Assembly: GCA_965218775.1 (NCBI GenBank)
Contig: CBDCLS010000005.1
Span: 1,240,001-1,304,000, forward strand
Direction: 5' to 3'
Source: CAUZIZ01 sp965218775
Lineage (GTDB): Bacteria > Acidobacteriota > UBA6911 > RPQK01 > JAJDTT01
DNA: 64,000 bases
Part shown: positions 34,725 to 45,367 of the stretch, in pieces
Layout: each line of letters begins with the position of its first letter
How positions within the stretch are numbered: position 1 is the first letter of the stretch
The notes under the pieces: model-generated
Seen by the model: the letters and a program-made list of their open reading frames with translations, nothing else
Databases searched by the model: none
Told to the model about the DNA's origin: nothing
Program-made: the position numbers and the translations under genes

Positions 34725-36725
34725 ATGTGCGGGATTGTTGGCGCTTACAAACCACTCGGGACCGAAGTCACCTCAGCCGAAGTGGTCGCCCGGATGCGTG
34801 ATCGGATGTCGCACCGCGGACCCGACGGCTCGGGCCTTTGGCGCGCGCCCGACGGTCGCTGCTGTCTGGGTCATCGCCGCCTCTCGATCATCGATCTTTC
34901 GGCGGCCGCAGCCCAGCCGATGCTCAACCGGGAAGGCACCGTCGCGCTGACCTTCAACGGCGAGATCTACAATCACGCCGAGATTCGCCGGGAACTCGAG
35001 GCCTTGGAAAAGTATCACTGGAAGACCGACCACTCAGATACCGAAATGGTGCTCCATGCCTACGAGGAATGGGGGCTGGAATGTGTCGACCGTTTTTACG
35101 GGATGTTTGCCTTTAGCATCTACGACGCCCGAGATCCGGCCAGACCGGCCCTCCATCTGGTGCGCGACCGCGTGGGCGTCAAACCGCTCTATTTTACTCA
35201 AACCAATGCTGGGGAGTGGTTGTTTGCCTCCGAGATTCGGGCCCTGACGGCTCATCCTCAGGTGACTCCCGAGATGGATCGAACCGCTTTTTGGCACTAC
35301 CTGACGTTCATCGTTACGCCGGCTCCCATGACGCTTTTCCGCGGGGTGTTCAAGCTTCCGGCGGGACACATGATGACAATCGACCACCGCGGAAACGCCC
35401 GGGCATGGTCCTATTGGGATTGTCAGCCGCGAGCTTCAGATACCCTCACCGAGGAGGACATCAGCGAGCAGGAGGCCGTCGCCGAGCTGACACGTTTGCT
35501 GAAGCAGTCGGTTGCCCGTCGCATGGTTTCGGATGTCCCCTTTGGGGTCCTCCTCTCCGGTGGGGTGGACTCTTCCCTCAACGTGGCACTGATGAGCGAG
35601 CTGATGGAACGTCCCGTGAGCACCTTCACCATCGGGTATGCGGGCAAGGAGGACTACAACGAGTTCCAGTTCGCCCGCCGGATCGCCGAGCGCTATCGGA
35701 CCGATCATCACGAGACGTTGATCGACCGCAAGGAAATGCAAGATTTCCTTCCCCTGATGGTAGAGTTGCAGGACGAGCCGATTGCCGACAACGTGTGTAT
35801 TCCGCTTTATTTCCTGGCCAAATTGGTCCGAGACTGTGGCACAACTGTAGTTCAGGTGGGAGAGGGCGCCGACGAAAACCTCCTGGGTTACTGGTGGTGT
35901 GAACACTATCGAGACAAATACGAGTCGGTTTACCGCCCTGTACGGCGAAGCTCCCGCTGGTGGAGGCGTGCTCTGACCAGTGGAAAGGCTCAACTTCCGG
36001 GACTGAATGGTGAGGATCTAGAAATTCAGAGACGCGCACAGGCGGGACAGGAGCTCTTCTGGGGCGGAGCGGTCTGTTGGTGGGGCGAGATGCGCCGCCA
36101 GCTGACACCCAATCCGGAACCTTTTCGTCAGGAAGTGCAGTGCCCCGTCCCCGGCTTGCTGCCTGAAAGTCACACTCACCTGGACAGTCATCAGGTCGTC
36201 CAACACTTCTTGGGAAGTCTCGATGGACTGGTCGAACCGGCAGTGCTGCAGAAGATTCCCTACCTGGAGATGAAACAACGGCTGCCCGAGCACCTGTTGA
36301 TGCGGGTGGACAAGTTGACGATGGCTCACTCCATCGAGTCCAGAGTTCCCTATCTGGATCACGACGTGGTGGAGTTTGCCACCAAGCTCCCCTACAGCTA
36401 TAAGCTGCGCGACGGCGTGGGTAAACGAATCCTGAAGAAGGCGGTGGAACCCTACCTCGACGAAGACATGATCTACCGGAAAAAGCAGGGCTTCGGAGCC
36501 CCTATGGAGGAATGGTTTCAAGAGGGCGATTTCGGTCCACGCTGCCTGGATGCCTTCGAGCGGTCGCAGATACGAAAGGAGGGTTTCCTGGACAACACGT
36601 ACTTCACCAACCTCCTCAAACATCAGATGAGCTCCGGCGGCGGGTATAGTTTTCACATCTGGACCGTTCTCAACGCGATACTCTGGTACGAGTGCTGGGT
36701 CGAGGGCAACAGGGATTGCTTCTAG
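34725..36725 (+). CDS. asnB: asparagine synthetase (glutamine-hydrolysing)
   Basis: The 666-residue protein starts MCGIVGAYK; Cys2 is the glutaminase nucleophile, which fixes the start at 34725 rather than an upstream in-frame ATG. The N-terminal domain has MSHRGPDGSG, GHRRLSIIDL and LTFNGEIYNHAEIR. The synthetase domain has the PPi-loop LLSGGVDSSLNVALM (about residue 277-291) and MRVDKLTMAHSIESRVPYLD. In polysaccharide loci such enzymes often amidate uronic acids or other sugars. It follows the coiled-coil gene after five bases. Confidence 0.93.
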   Translation: MCGIVGAYKPLGTEVTSAEVVARMRDRMSHRGPDGSGLWRAPDGRCCLGHRRLSIIDLSAAAAQPMLNREGTVALTFNGEIYNHAEIRRELEALEKYHWKTDHSDTEMVLHAYEEWGLECVDRFYGMFAFSIYDARDPARPALHLVRDRVGVKPLYFTQTNAGEWLFASEIRALTAHPQVTPEMDRTAFWHYLTFIVTPAPMTLFRGVFKLPAGHMMTIDHRGNARAWSYWDCQPRASDTLTEEDISEQEAVAELTRLLKQSVARRMVSDVPFGVLLSGGVDSSLNVALMSELMERPVSTFTIGYAGKEDYNEFQFARRIAERYRTDHHETLIDRKEMQDFLPLMVELQDEPIADNVCIPLYFLAKLVRDCGTTVVQVGEGADENLLGYWWCEHYRDKYESVYRPVRRSSRWWRRALTSGKAQLPGLNGEDLEIQRRAQAGQELFWGGAVCWWGEMRRQLTPNPEPFRQEVQCPVPGLLPESHTHLDSHQVVQHFLGSLDGLVEPAVLQKIPYLEMKQRLPEHLLMRVDKLTMAHSIESRVPYLDHDVVEFATKLPYSYKLRDGVGKRILKKAVEPYLDEDMIYRKKQGFGAPMEEWFQEGDFGPRCLDAFERSQIRKEGFLDNTYFTNLLKHQMSSGGGYSFHIWTVLNAILWYECWVEGNRDCF

Positions 36726-36789
36726 ACCGGAGGATAACTGGAAGGCCCCGTAAACTCAAAACAACAGTGTCCTTCCTATCACCACCGAG

Positions 36790-37653
36790 TTACTCTTGCG
36801 AGAGCCCTTCCCTAGGTTGGTCCTGGTAAAGTGGCGTACATATGAAGATATGGTACCAACCGAGAATCGAGCCCAGCTTGTTCAAGAGAATCCCATCGGG
36901 TTGGAGCCAGCTTCCAAGAATGGGCACATATCTCTGCACAAAACCTCTTTTGCGGTATTGACACACCCGGAATCCTGCATCTTCGAGCAGCCTCTGAACC
37001 TGGTTCCTAGAGCGAATCTTGATCGTCACGGGACGGTCCAGTCCGGAACCCTCGCTCACGTGGCTTTTCCATTCCTCTAAGGGGTTCCTCAGGCGATTTC
37101 GGAACAACCAAGTCAGTGCCAGGTAGAGATTGAAGAGACTGAATCGAGAGTAGACGGCAATTCTCAGGGTGCCATTGGGCTTCAACAATCGGCGAATCTT
37201 GTTCAGATATAGCGATTCGTGTGAGATGTGGTGCAGAACTCCAAAGCTGTAGACGACATCAAATTGGCCGTCGATACGCACATCCAGAAGGTCACCTTGA
37301 TAGAGCTTTTCGTAGTTTGTTTCCGGGTGGCAAGCGAAGTTCTTCCGGGTTAGTTCGATGTGATTCCGGCTGATATCCAGGCCGGAGTAGATCGCGCCGT
37401 GGTGTGCCATTTCGACGGCGTCGATTCCGTTGCCAACACCGATCTCCAAAACCCGCTTCCCGGCCAGACCGGCGAAGTCGAACATCCTGGGGATGAAAGG
37501 AGTTTCGTAGCCGTACCGGTAGGATCGGACGTCGTCAAAATAGTTCTTGGAGCCCCGCGGAGCCCGGGAACGTTGAGAGCCGACAGCCGTTCTATCCCAC
37601 AAACGACGGGCCGCCAAGTTGCTCCGATCGGCCTCCGATCGACTCACTTGCAC
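36790..37653 (-). CDS. class I SAM-dependent methyltransferase
   Basis: The 287-residue protein has motif I VLEIGVGNGIDAVEMA, the acidic post-I residue in YSGLDISRNHIEL and the central GQFDVVYSFGVLHHISHESL block, followed by a C-terminal part with a hydrophobic stretch (FSLFNLYLALTWLF). Target unknown; the locus suggests a glycan or lipid-linked sugar. It is transcribed against the flanking asnB gene. Confidence 0.85.
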   Translation of the reverse strand: MQVSRSEADRSNLAARRLWDRTAVGSQRSRAPRGSKNYFDDVRSYRYGYETPFIPRMFDFAGLAGKRVLEIGVGNGIDAVEMAHHGAIYSGLDISRNHIELTRKNFACHPETNYEKLYQGDLLDVRIDGQFDVVYSFGVLHHISHESLYLNKIRRLLKPNGTLRIAVYSRFSLFNLYLALTWLFRNRLRNPLEEWKSHVSEGSGLDRPVTIKIRSRNQVQRLLEDAGFRVCQYRKRGFVQRYVPILGSWLQPDGILLNKLGSILGWYHIFICTPLYQDQPREGLSQE

Positions 37654-37699
37654 GAGGTGGAGAGTACTCCCCAGAAACCTGTGGTTTCAACCCCCGCCA

Positions 37700-39137
37700 T
37701 CCGGACTTCGATAGGCAAGGGCAAAACTCGATGCCTCCCGGATCCTGCTCAGAAGCTGTTTTATGGGCAAGCGCTCTCGCCTTATGAAGAGATTGTTCCA
37801 AAGTTTGAAGACGTGTGCCGCCAGCATTCCCTACTGGATCGAGGGAAAGTCCCGCTCAGCATCGTGTGGGAGAGGACCCGACCCGCAAACCCTGCGCTGT
37901 TCGGTACCGGGAAGACCAGGCGCCGCCGAGAGGTATCGGACCAAACGCCTCGCCTTCTCCGTAATGACGCGAAGTGCTGGGCCCCGTCGGCGTCGCCGAT
38001 GACGACCGGGAAGGTGGCCAGGATTTTGAAGTCGTAGAGCAAGATCGGGACAGCCGGCGGCGGGCCGAAGATCAGGACAAGAAACAACGCCAGAGGCCAA
38101 GCTTGCAATTGGCCCTCCGGGTGTCTCCGACGACGATGACCTCGATGGAAAAAGCGGAATTTCTGGGTCTGAGACAAAGGGAGACGCCATCCTCCAAGAG
38201 CTCCTGCTGATTCTCGAGCAAAGAATATTTGCCGGAGGTTGCTAGTTTTTCTGGCAATTTTCTGCGTCGCTGGGTGGCCCGTGCTCGCCAACCGCGCCTC
38301 GGGTCATAACATGTGGCATGCCGTGCTATTGGGTTTTTCGACGCCACACAACTCCAAACTGGGCATCGACAGTTCCTTCTACGAGTGGGGACGGCGTTCA
38401 GCGACAGCTACCTCAATCTCATGGCTTCCGGTTTCGATGCGATCCAGCACCGGGACGATGGCACTCTGGCTCGGACAAGAGAGTATGCTCGCGCGACCCG
38501 CCAATACACCTTGGAAATTGTCAAGGCATTCCCGCAGATATCCTGACACGGGCCTACGCATCGACGCTTAAGATTCTGGAGCTGGCTTTTCAGATACGAC
38601 GTACCAACTTGGAGCGAGACACCGGCTCTACTTTGTTCGCCCTGGGCAACTCCCTGGCAGCCACCAGGAAGACGTTCGCAGGTCTGGGGCTTCCACTGCT
38701 GGTGGCGGCCCTACTTCTGGTCAGCATCCAAAGCTTTCGTAAAGCGACTTTTCTACTCTTCATCGTGCTCTTTTTCGGTAGCTATCCAGCCATTCAGTTT
38801 CACGAAAGACACTTTTTTTATATGGAGGTCGTATCGCTGTTGACGCTGGGCTTGGTTTTGGACCAACTCATCATCCATGCTATTCGAGTTGGCAAGGAGT
38901 CGGCTCTCAGGCGCCGGGTTAAGGGAAGTCATCTTGACCCCGCGCCTTTGGTGGAGTGAGAAAATCCTCCGGTCGGCGGGCTTCACACCGGCGGTCGGCA
39001 TTGTCATTATCTGTTCATTGTTTCTACTGCAAATCTATCAGCATGTCCGAGTGGGAACGATAATCGGGGCCTATGCGCAGGCTGATCACGAGTCCCAGGA
39101 CATTCCCCAAAAATTGAGGGTGAATTCTCTCAAGTAG
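37700..39137 (+). pseudogene. degenerate multi-membrane protein gene
   Basis: A single protein can be followed across at least three frames: LFYGQALSPYEEIVPKFEDV near 37750, GHNMWHAVLLGFSTPHNSKL near 38305, AFSDSYLNLMASGFDAIQHR near 38395, ILTRAYASTLKILELAFQIR near 38540, then membrane segments (LGLPLLVAALLLVSIQSF, ATFLLFIVLFFGSYPAI), then GFTPAVGIVIICSLFLLQIY near 38980. The frame changes at about 38390, 38535 and 38930. It resembles large membrane proteins found near glycosyltransferase genes; exact family not recognised. Confidence 0.65.
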
Positions 39138-39291
39138 TTGAGAACAAGAGAGTAGGGCGATAAGGGAAGTGGGATGGGTTGAAATTGGGAGAAAATGGGG
39201 GAACTGTCGACCCCCAAAAGTGTGGGTCCCTAGCGCTTAGACTGGTTGGCGGAACTCCAAACCCAACAACCAATTAAGCGGAGGGACCCAG

Positions 39292-40290
39292 ATGCATGAT
39301 GCCAAAGTAGCGTGGAAGATTCGAGAGCAGCTGAGAGAATTTTCGGGGAAGGTCTCTGAAGGATTACCGAAGACCGCCGCTCGTTTGATCCGGGAGGTGC
39401 TCTACGGGATGCAGTGTCGGGCGTCGGTCCGGCTCAGCGAGATTGCGCGAGCACTGGAGGAGGAGATCGCTCTGAAGAAAGTCATCGAGCGGCTGAGCCG
39501 CCAACTCAACCGTCAGGGATTGAGAGGAGCGGTGGGAAAGAATCTGCTGGAGTTGGCGGCCTGGCGGGTGGAGAAGGAGACGCTGTTGATTGTGGACCCC
39601 ACGGATGTGAGTAAGCCATATGCCCGGAAGATGCAATACCTGGCGCGGGTCCGGGACGGCTCCCGAGGGGAGATCCGAGATGGATACTGGTGCTGTGAGG
39701 TGGTCGGAGCGAGGCGGGGGAGTGCCGAGGTGCTGCCGTTGTACCAGGAGCTGTACTCGCAGAAAGCGCCGGACTTTGTGAGCGAAAACGACGAGATCCT
39801 CAAGGCGATTGGGCGAGTCTCCAAAGCCACCCAAGGGCGAGGGATCTGGGTGATGGACCGGGGAGGGGATCGGGAGGAGATCCTCGAAGTCCTGCTGAAG
39901 CGGGGACACCCGTTCCTGGTGTGCCAGCGGGGGGATCGTCACCTGATCTCAGGGCGCAGCAAGAAGAGCGCCGAGGAGTGGGCGCGTGGTTGTCGGCGCC
40001 GCTACCGGGAAGTCGTGATCAAGGAGACGAGTGCGGGGGAGAAGGTCTACCGGTTGGAGTTTGGGGCCCGAGGGGTGCGTTTGCCCGGTTTCGACCAATC
40101 GCTGTACCTGGTGGTGGTGGATGGCTTTGGCCCCCGTCCCCTGATGCTTCTGACGAACCAGACGGTCAAACGCTCGCGCAAGAGCCAGTGGCGGGTGGTC
40201 GAGAGCTATCTGAGCCGCTGGCGTGTCGAGGAAACGATCCGATTTATCAAGCAGAGCTACGAGTTGGAAGACATCCGTTTGCTCAATCCA
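39292..40290 (+). pseudogene. IS4-type transposase, 3' end lost
   Basis: About 333 residues of an IS4-type DDE transposase are readable: LLIVDPTDVSKPYARKMQYL (first Asp), IWVMDRGGDREEIL (second Asp) and YLSRWRVEETIRFIKQSYEL, the YREK region with the Glu. The sequence stops after ELEDIRLLN and passes directly into a carbamoyltransferase remnant, so the transposase C-terminus and the right end of the IS are missing. The left end is unclear; a GGAGGGACCCAG leader precedes the ATG. Confidence 0.85.
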
Positions 40291-41815
40291 TCTGCCCCGC
40301 GAGATGGATAGGGCCCTGGAAAAGCCCTACCGCAAGCGCTATGTCTTCACCCTCCATCACGAGTCCCACGCTGCCAGCTCCCTTCTTCCCTTCTCCTTTC
40401 CAGGAAGCCGCCATCCTGACCATTGACGGCGTCGGAGAGTGGGCTACTGCCACTTTCGGCATCGGCATGGACAATAAGATCGAGCTGACGCACGAGCTGC
40501 ACTTTCCCCATTCCCTGGGACTGCTCTACTCAGCCTTCACATATTATTGCGGCTTCAGGGTCAACTCGGGTGAATACAAGCTGATGGGCCTGGCGCCCTA
40601 TGGAGAGCCCCGCTACCAGGACCTCATACTGAAGCACCTGATCGACTTGAAGGAAGACGGATCCTTTCGGATGGACATGGACTACTTCAACTACTGCCAC
40701 GGCCTGACCATGACCTCTGAGAAGTTCCACCAGCTCCTTGGGGGCGGCCCACGCCGGCCGGAGAGCCCCCTCGACCAGAGGCACATGGATATCGCCGCTT
40801 CCATTCAGAAGGTGACCGAAGAAGCCATGTTGCGCATGACCCGCCACGTCCACCGGCTAACGGGACAGAAGAACCTGTGCATGGCCGGCGGCGTAGCGCT
40901 GAACTGCGTCGGCAACGGCAGGGTCCTGCGGGAGGGCCCCTTCGAGAAGATCTGGATACAGCCGGCGGCGGGAGACGCGGGCGGAGCCTTGGGAGCGGCC
41001 CTGTTCATCTGGCATCAACTGCTCGACAAGCCCAGAGAAGTGAATCGGCTCGACTCACAGAAGGGTTCCCTTCTGGGTCCTTCCTTCAATGGGGATTCCA
41101 CTTCGGCTTTCCTGGATCGGAACCATGGGTCTATCATCGGTACGATCGCGACGATGTGCTGTGCCGGCAAGTGGCCCGTCTGCTGGCGAATGAGAAGGAG
41201 GTGGGCTGGATGCAGGGGCGCATGGAATTCGGTCCGCGGGCACTTGGGGCGCGCAGCATCCTGGGAGACGCGCGCAGTCGGGACATGCAGTCCGTCATGA
41301 ACCTAAAGATCAAGTTCCGCGAGTCTTTTCGACCCTTCGCTCCCGTGGTGCTGCAGGAAAGGGCTTCCGATTTCTTCAAGTTCGATCAAGATGTGGACAG
41401 CCCCTACATGCTACTGGTCACGACGGTCCAGGATTCGGTCCAGTGCGAGTTGCATGAAGAAGAAAAGCAGCTCGACGGCCTTGATAAGCTGAGGGTTCCC
41501 CGCTCCAAGATTCCGGCGGTCACCCACGTCGACAATTCGGCCCGCGTCCAGACCGTCGACGAGGAGCGTCACGGACTGATCTACCATCTGATGCAATGCT
41601 TCGAAGAAGAAACCGCGTGTCCCGTCATGATCAACACCAGCTTCAATGTCCGTGGAGAACCGATCGTATGCACTCCAGAGGAGGCCTATCGTTGTTTCAT
41701 GGCCACGAACATGGATGTGTTGGTGATCGGCCCCTTCGTTCTGCTCAAGGATGAGCAGCCGGAGTCCCATAAGATCGACAGGCAACAATACCTCGATCAG
41801 TACGAATTGGACTGA
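40288..41815 (+). pseudogene. carbamoyltransferase (NodU/CmcH family), truncated and frameshifted
   Basis: Family motifs are spread over two frames: RYVFTLHHESHAAS (40338-40379), then after a shift PFQEAAILTIDGVGEWATAT, HSLGLLYSAFTYYCGF, YKLMGLAPYGEPRY and NLCMAGGVALNCVGNG. After a second shift near 41130 come EVGWMQGRMEFGPRALGARS and CPVMINTSFNVRGEPIV. The 5' part is lost at the junction with the IS4-type remnant. The two shifts compensate each other. Such enzymes add carbamoyl groups to sugars or natural products. Confidence 0.85.
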
Positions 41816-42333
41816 GAACGGCCTTCGGCCGTGGGAGACAGGAAGCCGGAGACGGGAGACGGGAAGAGGTTCTTTCTCTTTCTCTGCGCCCTCGCTCATG
41901 CCTCGAAGACTTATGCAGCGAACTTCCAGGACAGAACACTAGTGCTGGTGCTCGTCCCGCATTCTTCATGGTCTATTGCGGCCGTAAGTGCTTCCCTGAA
42001 ATGCGCGGGCTCTCCCTGTCTCTCCGGGAAGGAACCCGGCTCTGCGGCAAACGAAGAAGGGTGGTTTGTTCTCGCTGCTCTCGATGATTCGAATCAGGTA
42101 TTCGCCAGCCACGCCCATACCGCACAGGAGCAGTCCGCCGATGAGAAGCAGCGTGGCCAACAGGGAGGTCCAGCCTGCGATGGGCACATCGTAGACGAAC
42201 TTCTTGAAGACCACGGCCAGAACCATCACCAGGCTCACCCCCCCGATGACAACACCGATGGAGCCCACGGCACGCAGCACCAGGGAGGAGTTGTTGAATA
42301 TGAGATTGCCGAAAACATTGAACAGCTTCCTTA

Positions 42334-44271
42334 GGGCTCGCGCAAGAATTATTTCCCATTTTGTGAGCAGATCAAAGTGTAATTCCAGCGGGGCAAAGTG
42401 GGGTCAGGATAGAGGTGGAGTTGCTGCATCTGCTGATCGGAGACTTTGACCCCCTTGGTGTAGGTCTTGGAGACGAGATGAGCACTGAGGCGCAGACCTT
42501 TTGAAGTTTGGGTGGTTTGAAGGTAGTTCAGAATGGTCTCGTAACTATCCAAGGGATGGCCGGCCCAGTTTTTGCTGATCTCACTGAAGACGCGGTGGTC
42601 AATGGGGTTCCACTTGGAGGCTCCCGCAGGAAAGTGACTGACGGTGACGGTCAGATCGAAGGGATCACAAAGCTGGTGCTGAAGTCCCACTTTCCAGGCC
42701 CGGCAGCGGGGGCCATTACTGCCACCGGCGTCGGCCAGCACCAACAGACGACGGGCCTCAGGGTAACGCTGTTGTCCTTCCAGTTGCCACCACCGGGCCA
42801 GGCAGTCGGAGGCAAATTCGGGGGTATCGGAGGAAGTTCCCACAAAGAGGGTGGCCCGGTTGGCCTGCAGGTCGTAGACGCCGTAGGGAATGGCGATGCC
42901 CTCGGCATGAGAGCGAAAGTCGTGGTCGTAGACCCGAAGCGGCTCCCGTGCCCATGCCTGGCCTGGGTTTTTGAAGCCCCCCACCAGTTCTCGTTTCTTG
43001 GTGTCGACACTGACGATGGGCTCTCCCCGGAGGGCAAAGCGATCGCGCAGCTGAGCCTGGCGTCGAAACTGCAGATCGCGATCGCCCTTGGAGCCCAGGG
43101 AGATCTGCTTGTGGTTGACCCGCAGCGAGAAGTCCAGGGTGTTCAGCAGTCGGGCGACCGTCCTGGGACTGACCTCGAGGTCCCGGGAGTGCAGCTCCTG
43201 GGCGATTTTCTCAGTCGTCTTGCGAGTCCACTTCAAACCGTTGATGGGATCTCCGGCGGTTTCATACTCCATCAGCTCTTCGATTTGGGGGAGGACTTCG
43301 GGCGTTTTTTTTCCACGGTCTTGCGTCCCGCTCCCGAGCGGCGGATCCGTTGCCGGGGGAAGTCCTCCCCGAGCAGCTGGCGGCGTCCGCGGGCGACGGT
43401 CCCCGCATCCAAACCCAGGGCCTGGGCCACCTGGTGGTCGCCTCCATGTCCGATTTTCAGGCTCTCCAGCCCGGCGTACAAGCGGCGCTGTTTCTCGTCC
43501 AACAATCCGAAAAACAAATCCAGGGCACTGCCCAGCTGGGCGGGCAGCACCCCGGCAGAGACCAGAGAATTCCCCACTTCTCGGCGGGCTTCCAGCAGTT
43601 GGCGCTGTTGCCATTGTCGTTGCTGGATCGCCTCTTGGGCAGAGCAGTAAAGATAGCGGCCCGAGAAGAGCAGCCGCGAGAGCAGCCTCTGGCGCACCAA
43701 CTTCAGCAGGGCCTCCTGGACTCCCACCTGCAGCAGGTCCTCCAGGGGGTGGATGAAGTATCCGGCTGAAGAGCCCTCCACGAGGATTTGGGCGGTGGAG
43801 CGCAAGCTGCCGCAACGGGAGAAGTGAACACCCCGATAGGACCACAGACCCTGCGCATCAAAGGCAGGCGTCTCGGCCAGGGTGTAGTAGCGGCCTCGAT
43901 GCGAATAACTGCTGAGGTAACCGATCTCTTTGAGCTTGCGGAAGACGGTCACGTCCACCGGGGTGCCGAGTGCCGCTTTAAGCTCCGGCAGGGTGGCCAT
44001 CTTGTTTTGTTTCAAAAAGTGAACCAAGTCTTGGCGGAGAAAGCGGAGATGAGCCATTTGTTAGAGTTACGCCTCCTTTCTGAGTGTCTAGACGTAATTC
44101 TAACAAATATGTCCTCTCTTGACTACCTCGGTGACTACTATGACAACCTATGGAATTTCAGCAGCTTATAGCGTAGACTAAGTCCGGAATCTGAGGTGGA
44201 TCCGGGACTGCAGAGCGGAGACATTTGACTGCTTTACGCTTCAATATAGGAATTTATTCTTGCGCGAGCCC
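42334..44271 (-). mobile_element. ISAzo13-type insertion sequence
   Basis: A 1938-bp element with ends GGGCTCGCGCAAGAATTATT and, from the other side, GGGCTCGCGCAAGAATAAAT. It is flanked by TTA at 42331-42333 and 44272-44274. It encodes a transposase in two frames. The short family C elements at 4278-4458 and 17012-17189 share its outer 16-18 bases and the 3-bp target. Confidence 0.92.
42349..44057 (-). CDS. ISAzo13-family transposase made by -1 frameshift
   Basis: The first frame (44057-43272, 261 residues) has an N-terminal winged-helix-like part, then the ISAzo13 N-domain LLDEKQRRLYAGLESLKIGH and RRSGAGRKTVEKK. At an A8 run (43305-43312 on the complement) a -1 shift continues as TPEVLPQIEELMEYETAGDP. 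The second frame carries LKWTRKTTEKIAQEL, VSVDTKKRELVGGF (Asp), LVLADAGGSNGPR (Asp) and PAGASKWNPIDHRVFSEISK (Glu). The shift is in the right place to make one full transposase, so it is probably programmed. Confidence 0.88.
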
Positions 44272-44916
44272 TTAGGGTGTAACCGCTTTGACCGCTCTTG
44301 CGGGGTTGGTGACGGACGGGGACTCCCATCGCGTCCCTGCTCACGTGGAACATAAGTGCAGGGATAAAGGGGTTGGGAGTGGCGGTCGCGAGCACCCCGT
44401 CCACCACCATCCGATTCAACATCCGGTACGACGTTAGCCGTAGGTGTTTTGGCTTCTTGATGATAATGCGGTCGAAGATGCTTTTCATCCAACTCGTGAC
44501 CCGCTTGAACAGATTGTGGTGCCTTAGGTCGAATTGGCCGATGAGAATGTCCTTGTCTCTTTGATCGAGGAACCTCGGAAGATCTTCCGGCAAGTGCTGG
44601 AGGTCATCGTCCATCGTGAGGACCGGGTCGCCTCTGGACGCCTGTAGGCCGCACAAGGTTGCGGCCTGTTGCCCGAAGCCCCGGGTCAACTGGATGGCCT
44701 TAACCTCTTCCCGCTGTGAGGCAAGCTGTTCCAACTCCTTCCACGTCGCCGGATTCGGTGAGGAGTCGTCGACGAAGATGATCTCATAGTCCTCTGATCT
44801 GGAGTCAAATACGGCTCCGATGCGATCCGACAACTCCTCAAGGACATCGCTGTTATAGACGGGAATGACGATCGAGACGAGTTTGACAGTCCCTTCGTCG
44901 GGCAGTGAACCGCTTC

Positions 44917-45290
44917 TCAAGCCCGCTTACCCTCCGGCATGCTCAGCATGTATTGGGCCGCGTTTTTGCTTCCCTCGTTGAGCAAAAGGTCCGAATATCG
45001 TTACTTCACGCACGAACGGCGCCGTGAAAAGTCGATTGTACTCCGGGTAGCCCGAATAATCCATCCACCGGACCTAAATCGACCGTTCGGAGGATCTCCC
45101 GACATCGAGATGGGCCCTGGCCGAAGGCTCGTCGTTCTTGCTGTATTGAACATCATCATAGAGAATGAACTCTCGCACCGAGTTGATGAGGTCGAAGCAA
45201 CCCTTCCAGAGGATATCGACGACCGGATGGCTGCGCGCTTCATTTCTCCATCCCGGCCCGCTTCGTCGTGATAATGTACCGATCGTGCCC
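44917..45290 (-). pseudogene. WbqC-like protein remnant
   Basis: On the minus strand HPVVDILWKGCFDLINSVRE and FILYDDVQYSKND are readable, then an internal deletion. After it come MDYSGYPEYNRLFTAPFVRE, VTIF, one extra base, and DLLLNEGSKNAAQYMLSMPE to the stop. The N-terminal YDDVQ.SK and C-terminal LLLNEG segments are typical of WbqC-like proteins in O-antigen loci. The stop TGA overlaps the TTG start of the glycosyltransferase, showing they once formed an operon. Confidence 0.75.
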
Positions 45291-45367
45291 TCTTCAGACC
45301 GTGGACGAAACGGCTTGGAGGCCCACTACGAAGTTGCCTTGTTTGTACCGATTCAGGAGAATCTGAC

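Larger units (their letters stand above)
41966..44920 (-). pseudogene. family 2 glycosyltransferase (polyprenyl-phosphate type), split by ISAzo13-type element
   Basis: Coding parts are 44920-44272 and 42330-41966. Removing the IS and one TTA restores a 337-residue frame across SGYTLRKLFNVFGN. The N-terminal part has VSIVIPVYNSDVLEEL, IIFVDDSSPN, TRGFGQQAATLCGL and the DXD-like TMDDDLQHLPEDLPRF. The C-terminal part has two membrane segments (GSIGVVIGGVSLVMVLAVVF and SLLATLLLIGGLLLCGMGVA) and GEYLIRI, as in ArnC/DPM1-like enzymes. It starts with TTG overlapping the stop of the WbqC-like remnant. The interruption should inactivate it. Confidence 0.88.

Noticed and set aside
42508..43650. 380-codon open frame opposite the ISAzo13 transposase
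   Set aside because: Antisense shadow; the minus strand encodes the recognisable DDE protein.
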